From positions 1,488,001 through 1,552,000 of the forward strand of contig NZ_CP176580.1 in assembly GCF_046271865.1 (NCBI RefSeq): a stretch of 64,000 bases of DNA, given 5' to 3'. This DNA is from Nitrincola salilacus. GTDB taxonomy: Bacteria; Pseudomonadota; Gammaproteobacteria; Pseudomonadales; Balneatricaceae. Made by a program: the position numbers and the translations under genes. Positions 43,560 to 52,211 of this stretch are shown here, one piece after another; the stretch's first letter is position 1; every line of letters starts with the position of its first letter. The notes beneath the pieces were generated by a model. That model did no database searches and was not told where the DNA came from. It saw only the letters and a list, made by a program, of their open reading frames with translations.

Positions 43560-43759
43560 GTCTGTGTAAACCTGTTCGGGATCTACTGGATCAGTGATGA
43601 GGCTGGTAACTGCTTGTCTGTGCCGGCAGATCCCGAAAACCTTGGGTGAGACGCCGTGAATACGTCAGCCTTCCTGCCCCGATTATCCCTTTCATCCGGC
43701 GTTACTGCTATCATGCAGTACTGACTTTTCCCGACATCACTGCTTTTACGGATACTCCT

Positions 43760-44593
43760 GTGCACCAGACTGCTCGCTACCTCTGTCCCGTTTGTCATGA
43801 ACTCCTGTCGGCTCCCGTGGAGGCTGGTGACAAGACCTGGCGCTGTATCAATGGGCACAGTTTTGATCAGGCACGGCAGGGCTATCTTAACCTGCTGTTG
43901 GCGCAGCAACGCAATAGCCGGGCACCGGGTGATACAGCGGAGATGGTGCAGGCGCGATCTGACTTTTTAAATGCCGGATATTATCAGCTTCTGGCATCGA
44001 CGCTCTGTGAGCTGTTGCAACCCAGTGCCGGAGAGCAGAACGTACTGCTGGATCTGGGCTGTGGCGAAGGCTATTACACCCGGCAGATGCACACCCTCGG
44101 TTGGGGCGCTGTCTATGGTCTGGATATCTCCAAACCAGCGATACTGGCCGCAGCTAGGCAAAGCCGTGAGATTCACTGGTCGGTTGCCAGCATGCGCGCG
44201 ATACCGCTGGAAGATGCCAGTGTGGATGCCGCGACCTGTGTTTTTGCCTACTATCAGGCCGAGGAGCTGTTGCGCGTGCTCAAGCCGCAGGGGCGCTTTC
44301 TGCTGTTGGTCGCCGGGCCTGATCATCTGCTGGAGCTGCGGCAGGCGATCTATCCTGAGGTCAAGGAGCACGATGGCGACAAGGCACTGAATCTGGCACT
44401 GGAGCACTTCACATTGCTGAGCGATCAGAAGCTGCATCACGAGCTGGAAAATCTGCAGGGCGATGCGCTGTGGCAGTTATTGCAGATGACACCCCATTTC
44501 TGGCGGGCACCACCACCGGTTCAGGAGCAGGTGCGCAACCAGGTGTTTGAGAAGATGACGGTGGATGTGCGTCTGATACTGTTGCGCAAATAA
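43760..44593 (+). CDS. rlmA: 23S rRNA (guanine-N1) methyltransferase RlmA-like
   Basis: The likely start is the GTG at 43760, because the family begins just before its zinc ribbon; an ATG at 43646 would add 38 odd residues. The 277-residue protein has the zinc ligands Cys9, Cys12, Cys29 and His33 (LCPVCHE ... RCINGHSFD), the RlmA linker QGYLNLLLAQ with NSRAPGDTAEMVQAR, and the SAM-binding LLDLGCGEGYYTRQM. It methylates G745 (E. coli numbering) in 23S rRNA; related proteins of Gram-positives give tylosin or mycinamicin resistance. Length agrees with E. coli RlmA. Confidence 0.9.
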   Translation: MHQTARYLCPVCHELLSAPVEAGDKTWRCINGHSFDQARQGYLNLLLAQQRNSRAPGDTAEMVQARSDFLNAGYYQLLASTLCELLQPSAGEQNVLLDLGCGEGYYTRQMHTLGWGAVYGLDISKPAILAAARQSREIHWSVASMRAIPLEDASVDAATCVFAYYQAEELLRVLKPQGRFLLLVAGPDHLLELRQAIYPEVKEHDGDKALNLALEHFTLLSDQKLHHELENLQGDALWQLLQMTPHFWRAPPPVQEQVRNQVFEKMTVDVRLILLRK

Positions 44594-44700
44594 GCAATTT
44601 TCTACAAGACATGCACACCCATGTTGATGAACACTTCAACTGAGATTGGATGCAAAAAGGCGACACAGTGGGCGATACAGTGGTCGAAACAGAAGGCAAC

Positions 44701-45531
44701 ATGAAAGACAACGCTGACTACTCTACCGCGAGCGTACTGGGAGGTCTGGAGCTGCTCAGTGCGCAGTATTATCGTCAGAATTTTTCCCGACACACCCATG
44801 AAGGGTATACCGTAGCGGTGATCGAGCATGGTGCTCAGCGCTTCTATCGCACTGGTGGCCAGCATCTGGCCAATCAGGACAGTATCATTCTGGTCAATGC
44901 TGACGATGTTCATACTGGTCAGTCGGCCACCGACTACGGCTGGGCATATCGTGCCATGTATCCGACGCCTGAACAGTTTCAATCGGTGTGTGCTGACCTG
45001 TTTCAGGGGCGCGATGGTGTTCCGTACTTTCCTCAGGCTGTGGTTCATGATCCGGAACTGGCGGTTCAGATGCGCCTGGTATTTGGCTTGCTTAGCAACG
45101 GCCAGGACCGGTTACTCAATGAGACCCTCCTGTACTCGGTGATGACAAGGCTGGTGCTGCGTCATTCACGTTCGCGACATCAGTTCCGCCAGGACAGTAT
45201 ACCCAGTCGGGCGCTTAACCTGGTCAGGGAGTATCTGGATGACTATCCGGCCGCAGATGTATCACTGGTAGACCTGGCGCATCTGGCGAACCTCAGCCCC
45301 TATTATCTGGTACGCCAGTTCAAGCGTTATTTTGGGCTACCGCCTCATGCTTACCAGGTGCAGGCTCGCCTGCGGCACGCTTGCAAGTTACTGCAGGGCG
45401 GTGAAACTCCCGCTGCTGTTGCAGTAGACTGCGGTTTTCATGACCAAAGCCATCTCACCACTCATTTCAAACGCGCCATGGGTGTACCGCCGGGCCAATA
45501 CGCCCGACAGCGCAATATGCTACAAGCCTGA
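44701..45531 (+). CDS. AraC family regulator, next to azlCD
   Basis: The start is taken at the ATG at 44701 with GAAGG just upstream; an earlier ATG at 44650 is in frame. The 276-residue protein has an N-terminal cupin (FSRHTHEGYTVAVIEHG, NADDVHTGQ) and two C-terminal helix-turn-helix units (VSLVDLAHLANLSPYYLVR and VAVDCGFHDQSHLTTHFK). The family includes regulators for amino-acid exporters. It runs in the same direction as azlC 51 bp downstream, so control of azlCD is likely. Confidence 0.92.
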   Translation: MKDNADYSTASVLGGLELLSAQYYRQNFSRHTHEGYTVAVIEHGAQRFYRTGGQHLANQDSIILVNADDVHTGQSATDYGWAYRAMYPTPEQFQSVCADLFQGRDGVPYFPQAVVHDPELAVQMRLVFGLLSNGQDRLLNETLLYSVMTRLVLRHSRSRHQFRQDSIPSRALNLVREYLDDYPAADVSLVDLAHLANLSPYYLVRQFKRYFGLPPHAYQVQARLRHACKLLQGGETPAAVAVDCGFHDQSHLTTHFKRAMGVPPGQYARQRNMLQA

Positions 45532-45582
45532 CCTTCGTTTTGTTGCCACACTGCCAGCAGAATCAACTGGGAATGGCGCACA

Positions 45583-46302
45583 ATGGATAAAATATCAGGC
45601 ACTTTTGAAACACGCTCCTCCGGCTCTACTCTTCGTTCGGCCATATTGGATATCTTACCGCTGGCGCTGGCTGTCGTTCCTTGGGGGATACTGTGCGGTT
45701 CACTTGCGTTACAGTCTGGGCTGACTTCACTTCAGGCTCAGTTCATGTCGCTGGTGGTGTTTGCTGGAGCAGCCCAACTGGCGGCGTTGGGGTTGATCAG
45801 TGGAGGGGGTGGTAACCCCGTGGCGATCCTTGGTAGTACCGCTGTGGTCAGCTCACGCCACCTGTTGTATTCGGCAGTGTTTCGCCCAGACGTGCTGGCT
45901 TTGCCATTACGTTGGCGCTTATCACTGGCCTTCTTGCTAACGGATGAGATGTTTGCTGTCACTGCAGCTCACAAACACCGCACAGGGTATTTTTCGCCTC
46001 TCTATGCACTGATCTCTGGTCTGGTCTTCTATCTGGTATGGAATCTCTCCACGCTTACTGGAATCGTGCTGGGCTCGCTGTTCACTGGTATTGAACATCT
46101 GGGCTTTGATTTTGCAATTGCGGTTACTTTTATCGCGATGGTGGTACCTGCCATCGACACTCGACCGAGGCTGGCAGCGGTGTTGGTCAGCGCGTTGCTG
46201 TCAGTGGTGTGCCAGATGCTGCAGGTGCCGCAAGGACTGCTGTGGGCCAGTCTTATCGGTATGACTGTCGGATATCTTCTCAGCAAGAACAAGGAGGCAT
46301 GA
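45583..46302 (+). CDS. azlC: AzlC family branched-chain amino acid exporter, large subunit
   Basis: A 239-residue membrane protein with about seven helices. Family motifs: LPLALAVVPWGILCGSLAL, FAGAAQLAAL and a histidine-bearing SSRHLLYSAVF. AzlC with AzlD exports branched-chain amino acids (YgaZH type in enterobacteria). The azlD gene begins 4 bp after the stop. An AraC-type regulator stands upstream. Confidence 0.93.
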   Translation: MDKISGTFETRSSGSTLRSAILDILPLALAVVPWGILCGSLALQSGLTSLQAQFMSLVVFAGAAQLAALGLISGGGGNPVAILGSTAVVSSRHLLYSAVFRPDVLALPLRWRLSLAFLLTDEMFAVTAAHKHRTGYFSPLYALISGLVFYLVWNLSTLTGIVLGSLFTGIEHLGFDFAIAVTFIAMVVPAIDTRPRLAAVLVSALLSVVCQMLQVPQGLLWASLIGMTVGYLLSKNKEA

Positions 46303-46306
46303 GATC

Positions 46307-46618
46307 ATGATGTGGCTGATTCTGGCATTGATGGCACTGATCACCTTCGCTTTCCGGTATATCTTGTTTTCTGGCTACCTGCGCCTGGAGATAAGCCCGC
46401 GGCAGCAACGCTTTCTGGGTTTTTCGGCACCCTGTGTGCTCACGGCCATGGCGACCCCTATTGTCTTCATGCCGGGCGGCGAATTGATCTCGACAATGCT
46501 GAATCCTTACCTGTTGGTTGGCCTGCTGGCTATAGGCTTGAGCCTGGTGACACGACATATGCTTCTAACTGTGACGATCAGCCTGTTGGTCTTCGCACTT
46601 GCCACGCAGATGCTATAG
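46307..46618 (+). CDS. azlD: AzlD family branched-chain amino acid exporter, small subunit
   Basis: A 103-residue hydrophobic protein of about four helices with the family pattern LITFAFRYILFSGYLRLEIS, then LGFSAPCVLTAMATPIVF. It partners AzlC. GGAGGCATGAGATC lies directly before the ATG pair at 46307/46310 and gives good translation from either. The gene converges on a sodium-dependent transporter gene. Confidence 0.9.
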   Translation: MMWLILALMALITFAFRYILFSGYLRLEISPRQQRFLGFSAPCVLTAMATPIVFMPGGELISTMLNPYLLVGLLAIGLSLVTRHMLLTVTISLLVFALATQML

Positions 46619-46655
46619 GGTCTCAGTTCTGTGTTCTTGCAAGTGCTGTAAGTAA

Positions 46656-46673
46656 CCGCCCTTTTCAGGGCGG
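46656..46673. terminator. Hairpin between convergent azlD and NSS transporter genes
   Basis: CCGCCC and GGGCGG form a perfect stem with loop TTTTCA. The position, 38 bp after azlD and 9 bp after the NSS gene, suggests shared termination, but neither side has a T-run. Confidence 0.5.
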
Positions 46674-46681
46674 GGAAGAAG

Positions 46682-48088
46682 TTAAAGACTGATGATGCCA
46701 AGTGCGTTCAGGAACACGATGATAATCGCCAGCGGCGTGACATAGCGCATGGTGAAAGACCAGAGCTGATACAGCAGGCCCTTGCCCATTCCCAGTTCAT
46801 CCTGCATTACGGTTTTCTTCAATACCCAGCCACTGAAGATTGCCATCAGCAGGCCGCCCAGCGGCATCAGCCAGCTTGAGGTCAAGTAATCCAGCATATC
46901 GAAGAAGGTCTTACCGAACAGCGTCCACTCGGCACCGACGTTGAGCGATGTGACTACCCCGAGACCACCCAGCCAGAGCAGACCTCCGGCCAGCATGCAG
47001 GCCTTGATGCGTGTCATCTGGAACTTCTCGGTCAGCCAGGAGATGGTTGGCTCAAGTAGTGAGATGGCGGAGGTCAGGGCAGCAATCGCCAGCAGCAGGA
47101 AGAACAGCGTACCGAAGGCGCTGCCGAATGGCATTTGACCAAAGGCGATCGGCAGGGTGACAAAGATCAGGCCAGGGCCTGCTCCCGGTTCCAGGCCGTT
47201 GGCAAAGACCAGTGGGAAAATGGCAAGGCCAGCCGCAAGCGCGACAACCGTATCCATTATAGCGATCAACAGTGTTGTTTTACCGATGGAGACATTATCC
47301 GGCAGATAAGAGCCGTAGGTCATGATGGCACCTGACGCCAGGCTCAGCGTGAAGAACGCATGGCCAAGTGCAACGAGGAAGGCGGTACCTGTCATCTTGC
47401 TGAAATCGGCTTTGAACAGGAAGCTGACACCTTCGGCAAAGTGTCCAGAGCCCATGGCATAGCCTACCAGAACCAGCAGCAATACCAGCAACCCCGGCAT
47501 CAGCAGATTAATTGCTTTTTCCAGACCGCCCTGCAGGCCCCTGACGACAATCGCCATGGTCAGGCCCAGAACAACGGTCATCCAGATGGTCAGTCCAACA
47601 GGGTCAGCGAGCATGCCGCCGAACATGGCACCGATTGCATCGCCATTCTCACCGACAAAACTACCTGTTGCCGCTTTGGGAGCATAAGCAAACGCCCAGC
47701 CGGCAACAACGGTATAGAACATCAGGATCGTGAAGCCGGACAGCAGCGCCATGATGCCGATGATTTTCCAGAAAGGATGAGCGCCGGCCTCGCGGACCAA
47801 TGCGGCGATTCCCTGTGCAGGATTGTGACGGCCACGGCGGCCGAGGGCGATCTCGGCCATCATCACGGGAATACCGATCAACAGGATACAGCCCAGATAA
47901 ACCAGTACGAATGCACCACCACCATGCTCTCCGGTGATGTAAGGGAATTTCCAGATATTACCCAGACCAACGGCGGATCCGGCCGCAGCCAGGATAAAAG
48001 CCATGCGGGTGGACCATTGAGCACGGGCAGGCGAAGACAATGAGGAGCCAGACGCAGCAGACCCGGCTGAAGAATAGCTTTGGGACAT
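46682..48088 (-). CDS. Sodium-dependent transporter of the NSS family (LeuT fold)
   Basis: Start at the ATG at 48088 with AAAGG upstream; the in-frame ATG at 48145 adds 19 residues without support. The 468-residue protein has 11-12 helices and the signature GSAVGLGNIWKFPY (residues 37-50) with EHGGGAFVLVYLGC, which holds the Na+ and substrate sites. NSS proteins import amino acids or similar amines with Na+. A serine/alanine-rich tail of 24 residues precedes helix 1. Confidence 0.93.
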   Translation of the reverse strand: MSQSYSSAGSAASGSSLSSPARAQWSTRMAFILAAAGSAVGLGNIWKFPYITGEHGGGAFVLVYLGCILLIGIPVMMAEIALGRRGRHNPAQGIAALVREAGAHPFWKIIGIMALLSGFTILMFYTVVAGWAFAYAPKAATGSFVGENGDAIGAMFGGMLADPVGLTIWMTVVLGLTMAIVVRGLQGGLEKAINLLMPGLLVLLLVLVGYAMGSGHFAEGVSFLFKADFSKMTGTAFLVALGHAFFTLSLASGAIMTYGSYLPDNVSIGKTTLLIAIMDTVVALAAGLAIFPLVFANGLEPGAGPGLIFVTLPIAFGQMPFGSAFGTLFFLLLAIAALTSAISLLEPTISWLTEKFQMTRIKACMLAGGLLWLGGLGVVTSLNVGAEWTLFGKTFFDMLDYLTSSWLMPLGGLLMAIFSGWVLKKTVMQDELGMGKGLLYQLWSFTMRYVTPLAIIIVFLNALGIISL

Positions 48089-48253
48089 GAAGGTTGTACC
48101 TTTGTATTTATTTTTGAGTAATGTCCGGCAGGGTAGGCCGAGCATTCGGGTTAATCGCTTGGTGACTCTCTCGGATCACGAACGAGTCACCAGCGGGACG
48201 GAATGATCCCTATTTCTTGATACTCGGTCAAGTGTGTTTTGCCAAGATTTGTA

Positions 48254-48961
48254 TCACAAATTCAAGCGCAACAAGGATTCAGCCTCACCACTGAGGAAAA
48301 GTTTGAGAAGCGTCTGACTCAAGTGAGCAAGCGTTTCCGGGTCGGTATCCGGGTGGCAAGCCATGGAGCGAAGGGTGGTGAAGAATTCCAGTTCTGAGTG
48401 CTTCAGGTCAACATTCATCTTTTCTGCAATAGCGGGAGCTGCGCGCGTGTCCGATACCCACAGGTCTATGCGTTGATGAGACAGCATCAGCAATCCTTGA
48501 GATGGTTCGGGCGTCTGATATACGCTGAAGCCCAGATCGGCAAGATATTCACCCACGCCGCTGCCGATGAAACTGCCGATCTGATAACCGCGAGCATCTT
48601 CCATTGTCAGCAAGGGTTTTGGGTGATCAGGATGGCTGTAGAAACCGTGACGACTGATAGTGACGGGGCCTACCCATTCAAACAGCGCTTCTCTTTCTTG
48701 CGATCGCTCAACCGGAAATGCACAGACTCCAGGAGTGTTAAGTGTACTTTCCAATGCGCGTCTGCTTGGTTGGATGGAGAGTTCATAAGGTACATCTGCG
48801 ACATCAAAAAGACGCTGCACCAGATCTATGGCGATCCCCTGTATGTTACCTTCCTCGCTTGCCTCCACCAAAGGGGGTAATTGAAAAGTGATTAGCTGAA
48901 CGGGTGGCGGTTGCTGCGCCTGAGCACTGGACATCAATAGCAGGCTGAGAGCAAAGGGCAT
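48254..48961 (-). CDS. Small periplasmic solute-binding protein, family 3-like
   Basis: A 235-residue protein if started at the ATG that shares one base with the upstream stop (TAATG); an ATG three codons earlier is also possible. The signal peptide is MPFALSLLLMSSAQA. The mature part has the type II binding fold pattern: ITFQLPPLVEA, GIAIDLVQRLF, a central hinge TMEDARGYQIGSFIGSG and LSHQRIDLWVSDT. It is translationally coupled to a large family 1 binding protein. Neither has permease or ATPase genes beside it. Ligand unknown. Confidence 0.75.
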   Translation of the reverse strand: MPFALSLLLMSSAQAQQPPPVQLITFQLPPLVEASEEGNIQGIAIDLVQRLFDVADVPYELSIQPSRRALESTLNTPGVCAFPVERSQEREALFEWVGPVTISRHGFYSHPDHPKPLLTMEDARGYQIGSFIGSGVGEYLADLGFSVYQTPEPSQGLLMLSHQRIDLWVSDTRAAPAIAEKMNVDLKHSELEFFTTLRSMACHPDTDPETLAHLSQTLLKLFLSGEAESLLRLNL

Positions 48962-50652
48962 TATTTCCATTGTTCAATGGCCTCCTCATGCGGCAGGGTC
49001 TTTGCTGCCGGCCAGCTATCGAGCTGAGGTTTGGGTGAGCCTGGCCTCTGTAGCCAGACTTCGGGGTCAATCGCTTCATTCAGGATCGGCTTGCATTGTC
49101 GATCAGTCAGGTTGCCTATCTCCTGCAACCTCTGATCCATATCAAGTGCCAGTGACTTCATCGCCTGATCAGCGCTTTGGATACCCATAACCGCTTTTGA
49201 CACATGCTGCCACCAAGCACTGGAGAGGTAGGCATAGTCAGGTACATTACTTCCGGTAGGGGTCCAGATATTGCGACCATTGCTGCGATAGAACTCGACC
49301 AGACCGCCCAGCCTGGTTGCGTTTTCGGTCATCACGTCAGATTCTATGTCGGACCGCCGAATCGGTGTTAAACCAGTGAGCAGTTTTTGCAGAGAGACAC
49401 TTTTTGAGACCGTAAACTGAGCATACAGCCAGGCGGCTGCCAGGTTGTCTTGTGGCGTGCTGAGCAAGAATGTCCATCCACCGGCATCCTGATACCCAGA
49501 CTTCATACCTGTCTCCCAGTAAGGGCCGCGTGGTGAAGGAGCGACTCTCCACAGTGGCATACCATCCTCATCAACTACGCTGGAGTCCGGATTGGTAACA
49601 GCGGGCAGGAACGCGGTGTACCAGAAAATCTGTTGAGCGATGTTACCACCGGCAACGAACTCTCCGGATGAGGTGAACGTCAACTCTCGGGCTTCCGGAG
49701 GCGCAAAATCGTTTAGCCACTGCAGGTATTTCTCAATAGCGTGGATGGAGGCAGGTGAGTCAATAGCACCACCTCTGGACACAGAGGCACCGACAGGATG
49801 GCAGCCATCGACACGGATCCCCCAGTCATCCACCGGTATACCATTGGGCAACCCTTTATCACCGGCCCCGGCCAGACTGAGCCAGGAATCTGAAATGCGC
49901 CAGCCCAGAGAGGGGTCGGTGCTGGCATAATCCATATGCCCCCAGACACGCTTGCCATCAATGGCTTGTATATGGTTGGTGAAAAAGTCGGCGATATCCT
50001 CATACGCTGCCCAGTTCTGAGGCACGCCAAGTGGGTAGTTATAACGCTCAAGAAAATCTGCCTGCAGATCAGGTCGGCTGAACCAGTCATGCCGATACCA
50101 GTAAAGATTGGCAAACTGCTGTGTCGGTAACTGGTACAGCTTGTCATCGGGTGCAGTACCAAATGCAAGACCGATGAAATCATCCAGATCCAGGGTTGGC
50201 AGGGTGATATCGGACCACTGGTGATCTATATAATCCGAAATAGGCACGGTCAGACCACGACGATAGTGTGTGCCGATGAAGTCGGTATCATTGACGTAGG
50301 CATCATAGATATTCAGACCAGTGTCCATCTGTACCTGAATCTTGCGCACCAGATCATCCTCTCCCGTGACTTCATGAATCACATGGATGCCGGTGATCTC
50401 GGTAAAAGCCTTGGCCAGTACATTCGACTCATACCAGTGGGTGTCGATACGCTCCGAGACCACGCGAATTGTCATGCCGCGAAAGGGGCGCGCTGCTTCA
50501 ATAAACCACTCCAGCTCGGCCTGCTGCTCCTCGCGGCTCAGTGTAGATGCAGTAAACTCTTGGGTCAGCCAGCGCTCTCCAGCTGTCTGAAAGGTGGATG
50601 CCCGGCTGGGCTCAAGGGTAAAAATCAATGCGAGTAGCAGTAATGACCTCAT
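48961..50652 (-). CDS. Large extracellular solute-binding protein, family 1 (GlpV-like)
   Basis: A 563-residue protein with a signal peptide (residues 1-18, ending PSRA). The periplasmic binding fold shows GMTIRVVSERIDTHWY, FTEITGIHVIHE, AAYEDIADFFTN and the late GYQDAGGWTFLLS segment. Its C-terminus (CKPILNEAIDPEVWLQRPG) is the closing part typical of GlpV-type carbohydrate/glycerol binding proteins of proteobacteria. The usual glpPQST transport genes are missing. Together with the coupled small binding protein this could serve a distant transporter or a sensor. Confidence 0.8.
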   Translation of the reverse strand: MRSLLLLALIFTLEPSRASTFQTAGERWLTQEFTASTLSREEQQAELEWFIEAARPFRGMTIRVVSERIDTHWYESNVLAKAFTEITGIHVIHEVTGEDDLVRKIQVQMDTGLNIYDAYVNDTDFIGTHYRRGLTVPISDYIDHQWSDITLPTLDLDDFIGLAFGTAPDDKLYQLPTQQFANLYWYRHDWFSRPDLQADFLERYNYPLGVPQNWAAYEDIADFFTNHIQAIDGKRVWGHMDYASTDPSLGWRISDSWLSLAGAGDKGLPNGIPVDDWGIRVDGCHPVGASVSRGGAIDSPASIHAIEKYLQWLNDFAPPEARELTFTSSGEFVAGGNIAQQIFWYTAFLPAVTNPDSSVVDEDGMPLWRVAPSPRGPYWETGMKSGYQDAGGWTFLLSTPQDNLAAAWLYAQFTVSKSVSLQKLLTGLTPIRRSDIESDVMTENATRLGGLVEFYRSNGRNIWTPTGSNVPDYAYLSSAWWQHVSKAVMGIQSADQAMKSLALDMDQRLQEIGNLTDRQCKPILNEAIDPEVWLQRPGSPKPQLDSWPAAKTLPHEEAIEQWK

Positions 50653-50796
50653 TGTTCCCTACGTCGGCTCTATGGCCGCGTCATGCTGTGGGTAACAGTG
50701 GCAACATGAATAGTTTTAGTTGTCTGGATGTTCAGTCTAGTTCAGATGGGTGGTGCTGTCAGAGTCTGTCTGTTCGGGTAGAGGCAGAGAAAAGAG

Positions 50797-50824
50797 ATGC
50801 CGGACTAACTTAATAGTCCGGCAT
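50797..50824 (-). terminator. Terminator of the pot-gab operon
   Basis: ATGCCGGACTA and TAGTCCGGCAT form a perfect 11-bp stem with a 6-nt loop. On the reverse strand it is followed by CTCTTTTCTC, a T-rich tract. It lies 18 bp after the gabT stop. Confidence 0.85.
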
Positions 50825-50841
50825 GTAGCTGAGGGACTGGA

Positions 50842-52116
50842 TCAACCAGCCAGTTCGCTGAAGCAGTCGCGGATGATATCCAGACCCTGCTGCAACTGCT
50901 GATCAGGTACGGTCAGCGGCACCAGAATACGGATCACGTTGCCGTACAGGCCGCATGAAAGCAGAATCAGACCCTTATCACGCGCCTTGGCAACCACTGC
51001 AGCGGTCAGTTCGGGTGCTGGTTTGCCATCCTGTAATAGCTCCATTGCGATCATTGCACCCAGGCCGCGCACCTCGGCAATCACCGGGAAATCAACCGAC
51101 AACTGATTAAGGTTGCTGGTCAGAGTCTCACCGACTGTATTGGCACGGGTCAGCAGATCCTCCTCCTTGAATGCCTGGAGAACGCCCAGCGCTGCGGCAC
51201 AGGCGATCGGACTGCCGCCATAGGTGCCGCCCAGACCACCCGGTGCTATCGCATCCAGGATCTCGGCTTTGCCGACGATACCGGACAGCGGGAAGCCACC
51301 GGCAATCGACTTGGCGAAGGTAGTGATATCGGCGCTGACACCCATCTGCTCCATCGCAAAAAAGGTGCCGGTACGGCCTGCGCCTGTCTGCACTTCATCA
51401 GCGATCAGTACGATGCCATGTTTATCACACAACTCGCGTAGGGCAGCCATAAAGGGTTTCGGCGCGACATAGAATCCACCTTCACCTTGAACAGGCTCCA
51501 GAATGATCGCTGCGATATCGCTTGGCTCGGCATCAAACTTGAAAATACGTTCGATGGAGGCGATCGCATCTTCGGTTGAAATGCCATGCATCTCACAAGG
51601 GTAGAGGGCGCGGAATACATCCCCGGACATAATTCCCATGCCGCTGCTGTAGGGCGCCACTTTACCGGTCAGTGCCAAAGTCGCCAGGGTGCGGCCATGA
51701 TAGCCAGCCCCGAAGGCGATAACGCCAGTGCGGCCAGTATGGGCACGTGCCACCTTGATGGCGTTCTCAACCGCTTCAGCGCCGGTGGTGAACAGTGCAC
51801 TCTTCTTGGTGTAGTTGCCAGGAGTCAGGGCATTAATGCGTTCACACACCTCTACATAGGGCTCATAGCCCAGCACCATAAAGCAGGTGTGAGTCAGTTT
51901 CTCCAACTGTTCTGCAACTGCAGCCTTGACGGTGGGGTGCAGGTGTCCGGTATTCAATACGGCGATGCCACCGGCAAAATCGATAAATTCCCGACCCTCT
52001 ACATCTGTCAGGGTGGCGTTCTGCGCTGACTCGATAAAGTGAGGGTGTGCCAACCCGACGCCGCGGGCGACTGCCTGGCTTTTACGGTTGATCAGTTCAG
52101 CATTGGTTTTACTCAT
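50842..52116 (-). CDS. gabT: 4-aminobutyrate (GABA) aminotransferase
   Basis: A 424-residue class III PLP enzyme. The Schiff-base lysine is Lys269 (TTFAKSIAGGFP) and the ring-nitrogen Asp is Asp240 (LIADEVQTGAGRTGT); E. coli GabT has these at 268 and 239. It moves the amino group of GABA to 2-oxoglutarate, giving succinate semialdehyde. The gene is the last of a six-gene leftward set with gabD and polyamine-type ABC transporter genes. GGAGAGAAAA precedes the ATG. Confidence 0.96.
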   Translation of the reverse strand: MSKTNAELINRKSQAVARGVGLAHPHFIESAQNATLTDVEGREFIDFAGGIAVLNTGHLHPTVKAAVAEQLEKLTHTCFMVLGYEPYVEVCERINALTPGNYTKKSALFTTGAEAVENAIKVARAHTGRTGVIAFGAGYHGRTLATLALTGKVAPYSSGMGIMSGDVFRALYPCEMHGISTEDAIASIERIFKFDAEPSDIAAIILEPVQGEGGFYVAPKPFMAALRELCDKHGIVLIADEVQTGAGRTGTFFAMEQMGVSADITTFAKSIAGGFPLSGIVGKAEILDAIAPGGLGGTYGGSPIACAAALGVLQAFKEEDLLTRANTVGETLTSNLNQLSVDFPVIAEVRGLGAMIAMELLQDGKPAPELTAAVVAKARDKGLILLSCGLYGNVIRILVPLTVPDQQLQQGLDIIRDCFSELAG

Positions 52117-52153
52117 TTTTCTCTCCGGGCTATTCGTGAGCCATCATATATGT

Positions 52154-52196
52154 GCAATTCAGTACAACTCTGCAACTCAGTACAACTCTGCAATTC
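52154..52196. repeat. Tandem 18-bp repeat, 2.4 copies, between gabD and gabT
   Basis: The unit GCAAYTCAGTACAACTCT occurs at 52154-52171 and 52172-52189 with one base difference, and a third copy starts at 52190 (GCAATTC). It lies in the 95-bp gap between the gabD stop and the gabT start. It may come from slippage; a regulatory function is not shown. Confidence 0.85.
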
Positions 52197-52211
52197 GACA
52201 TGCCATGCATG

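Noticed and set aside
47360..48043. Plus-strand open frame of 227 codons
   Set aside because: Gln/His-rich composition typical of an antisense frame of a membrane protein; it lies inside the NSS transporter gene.
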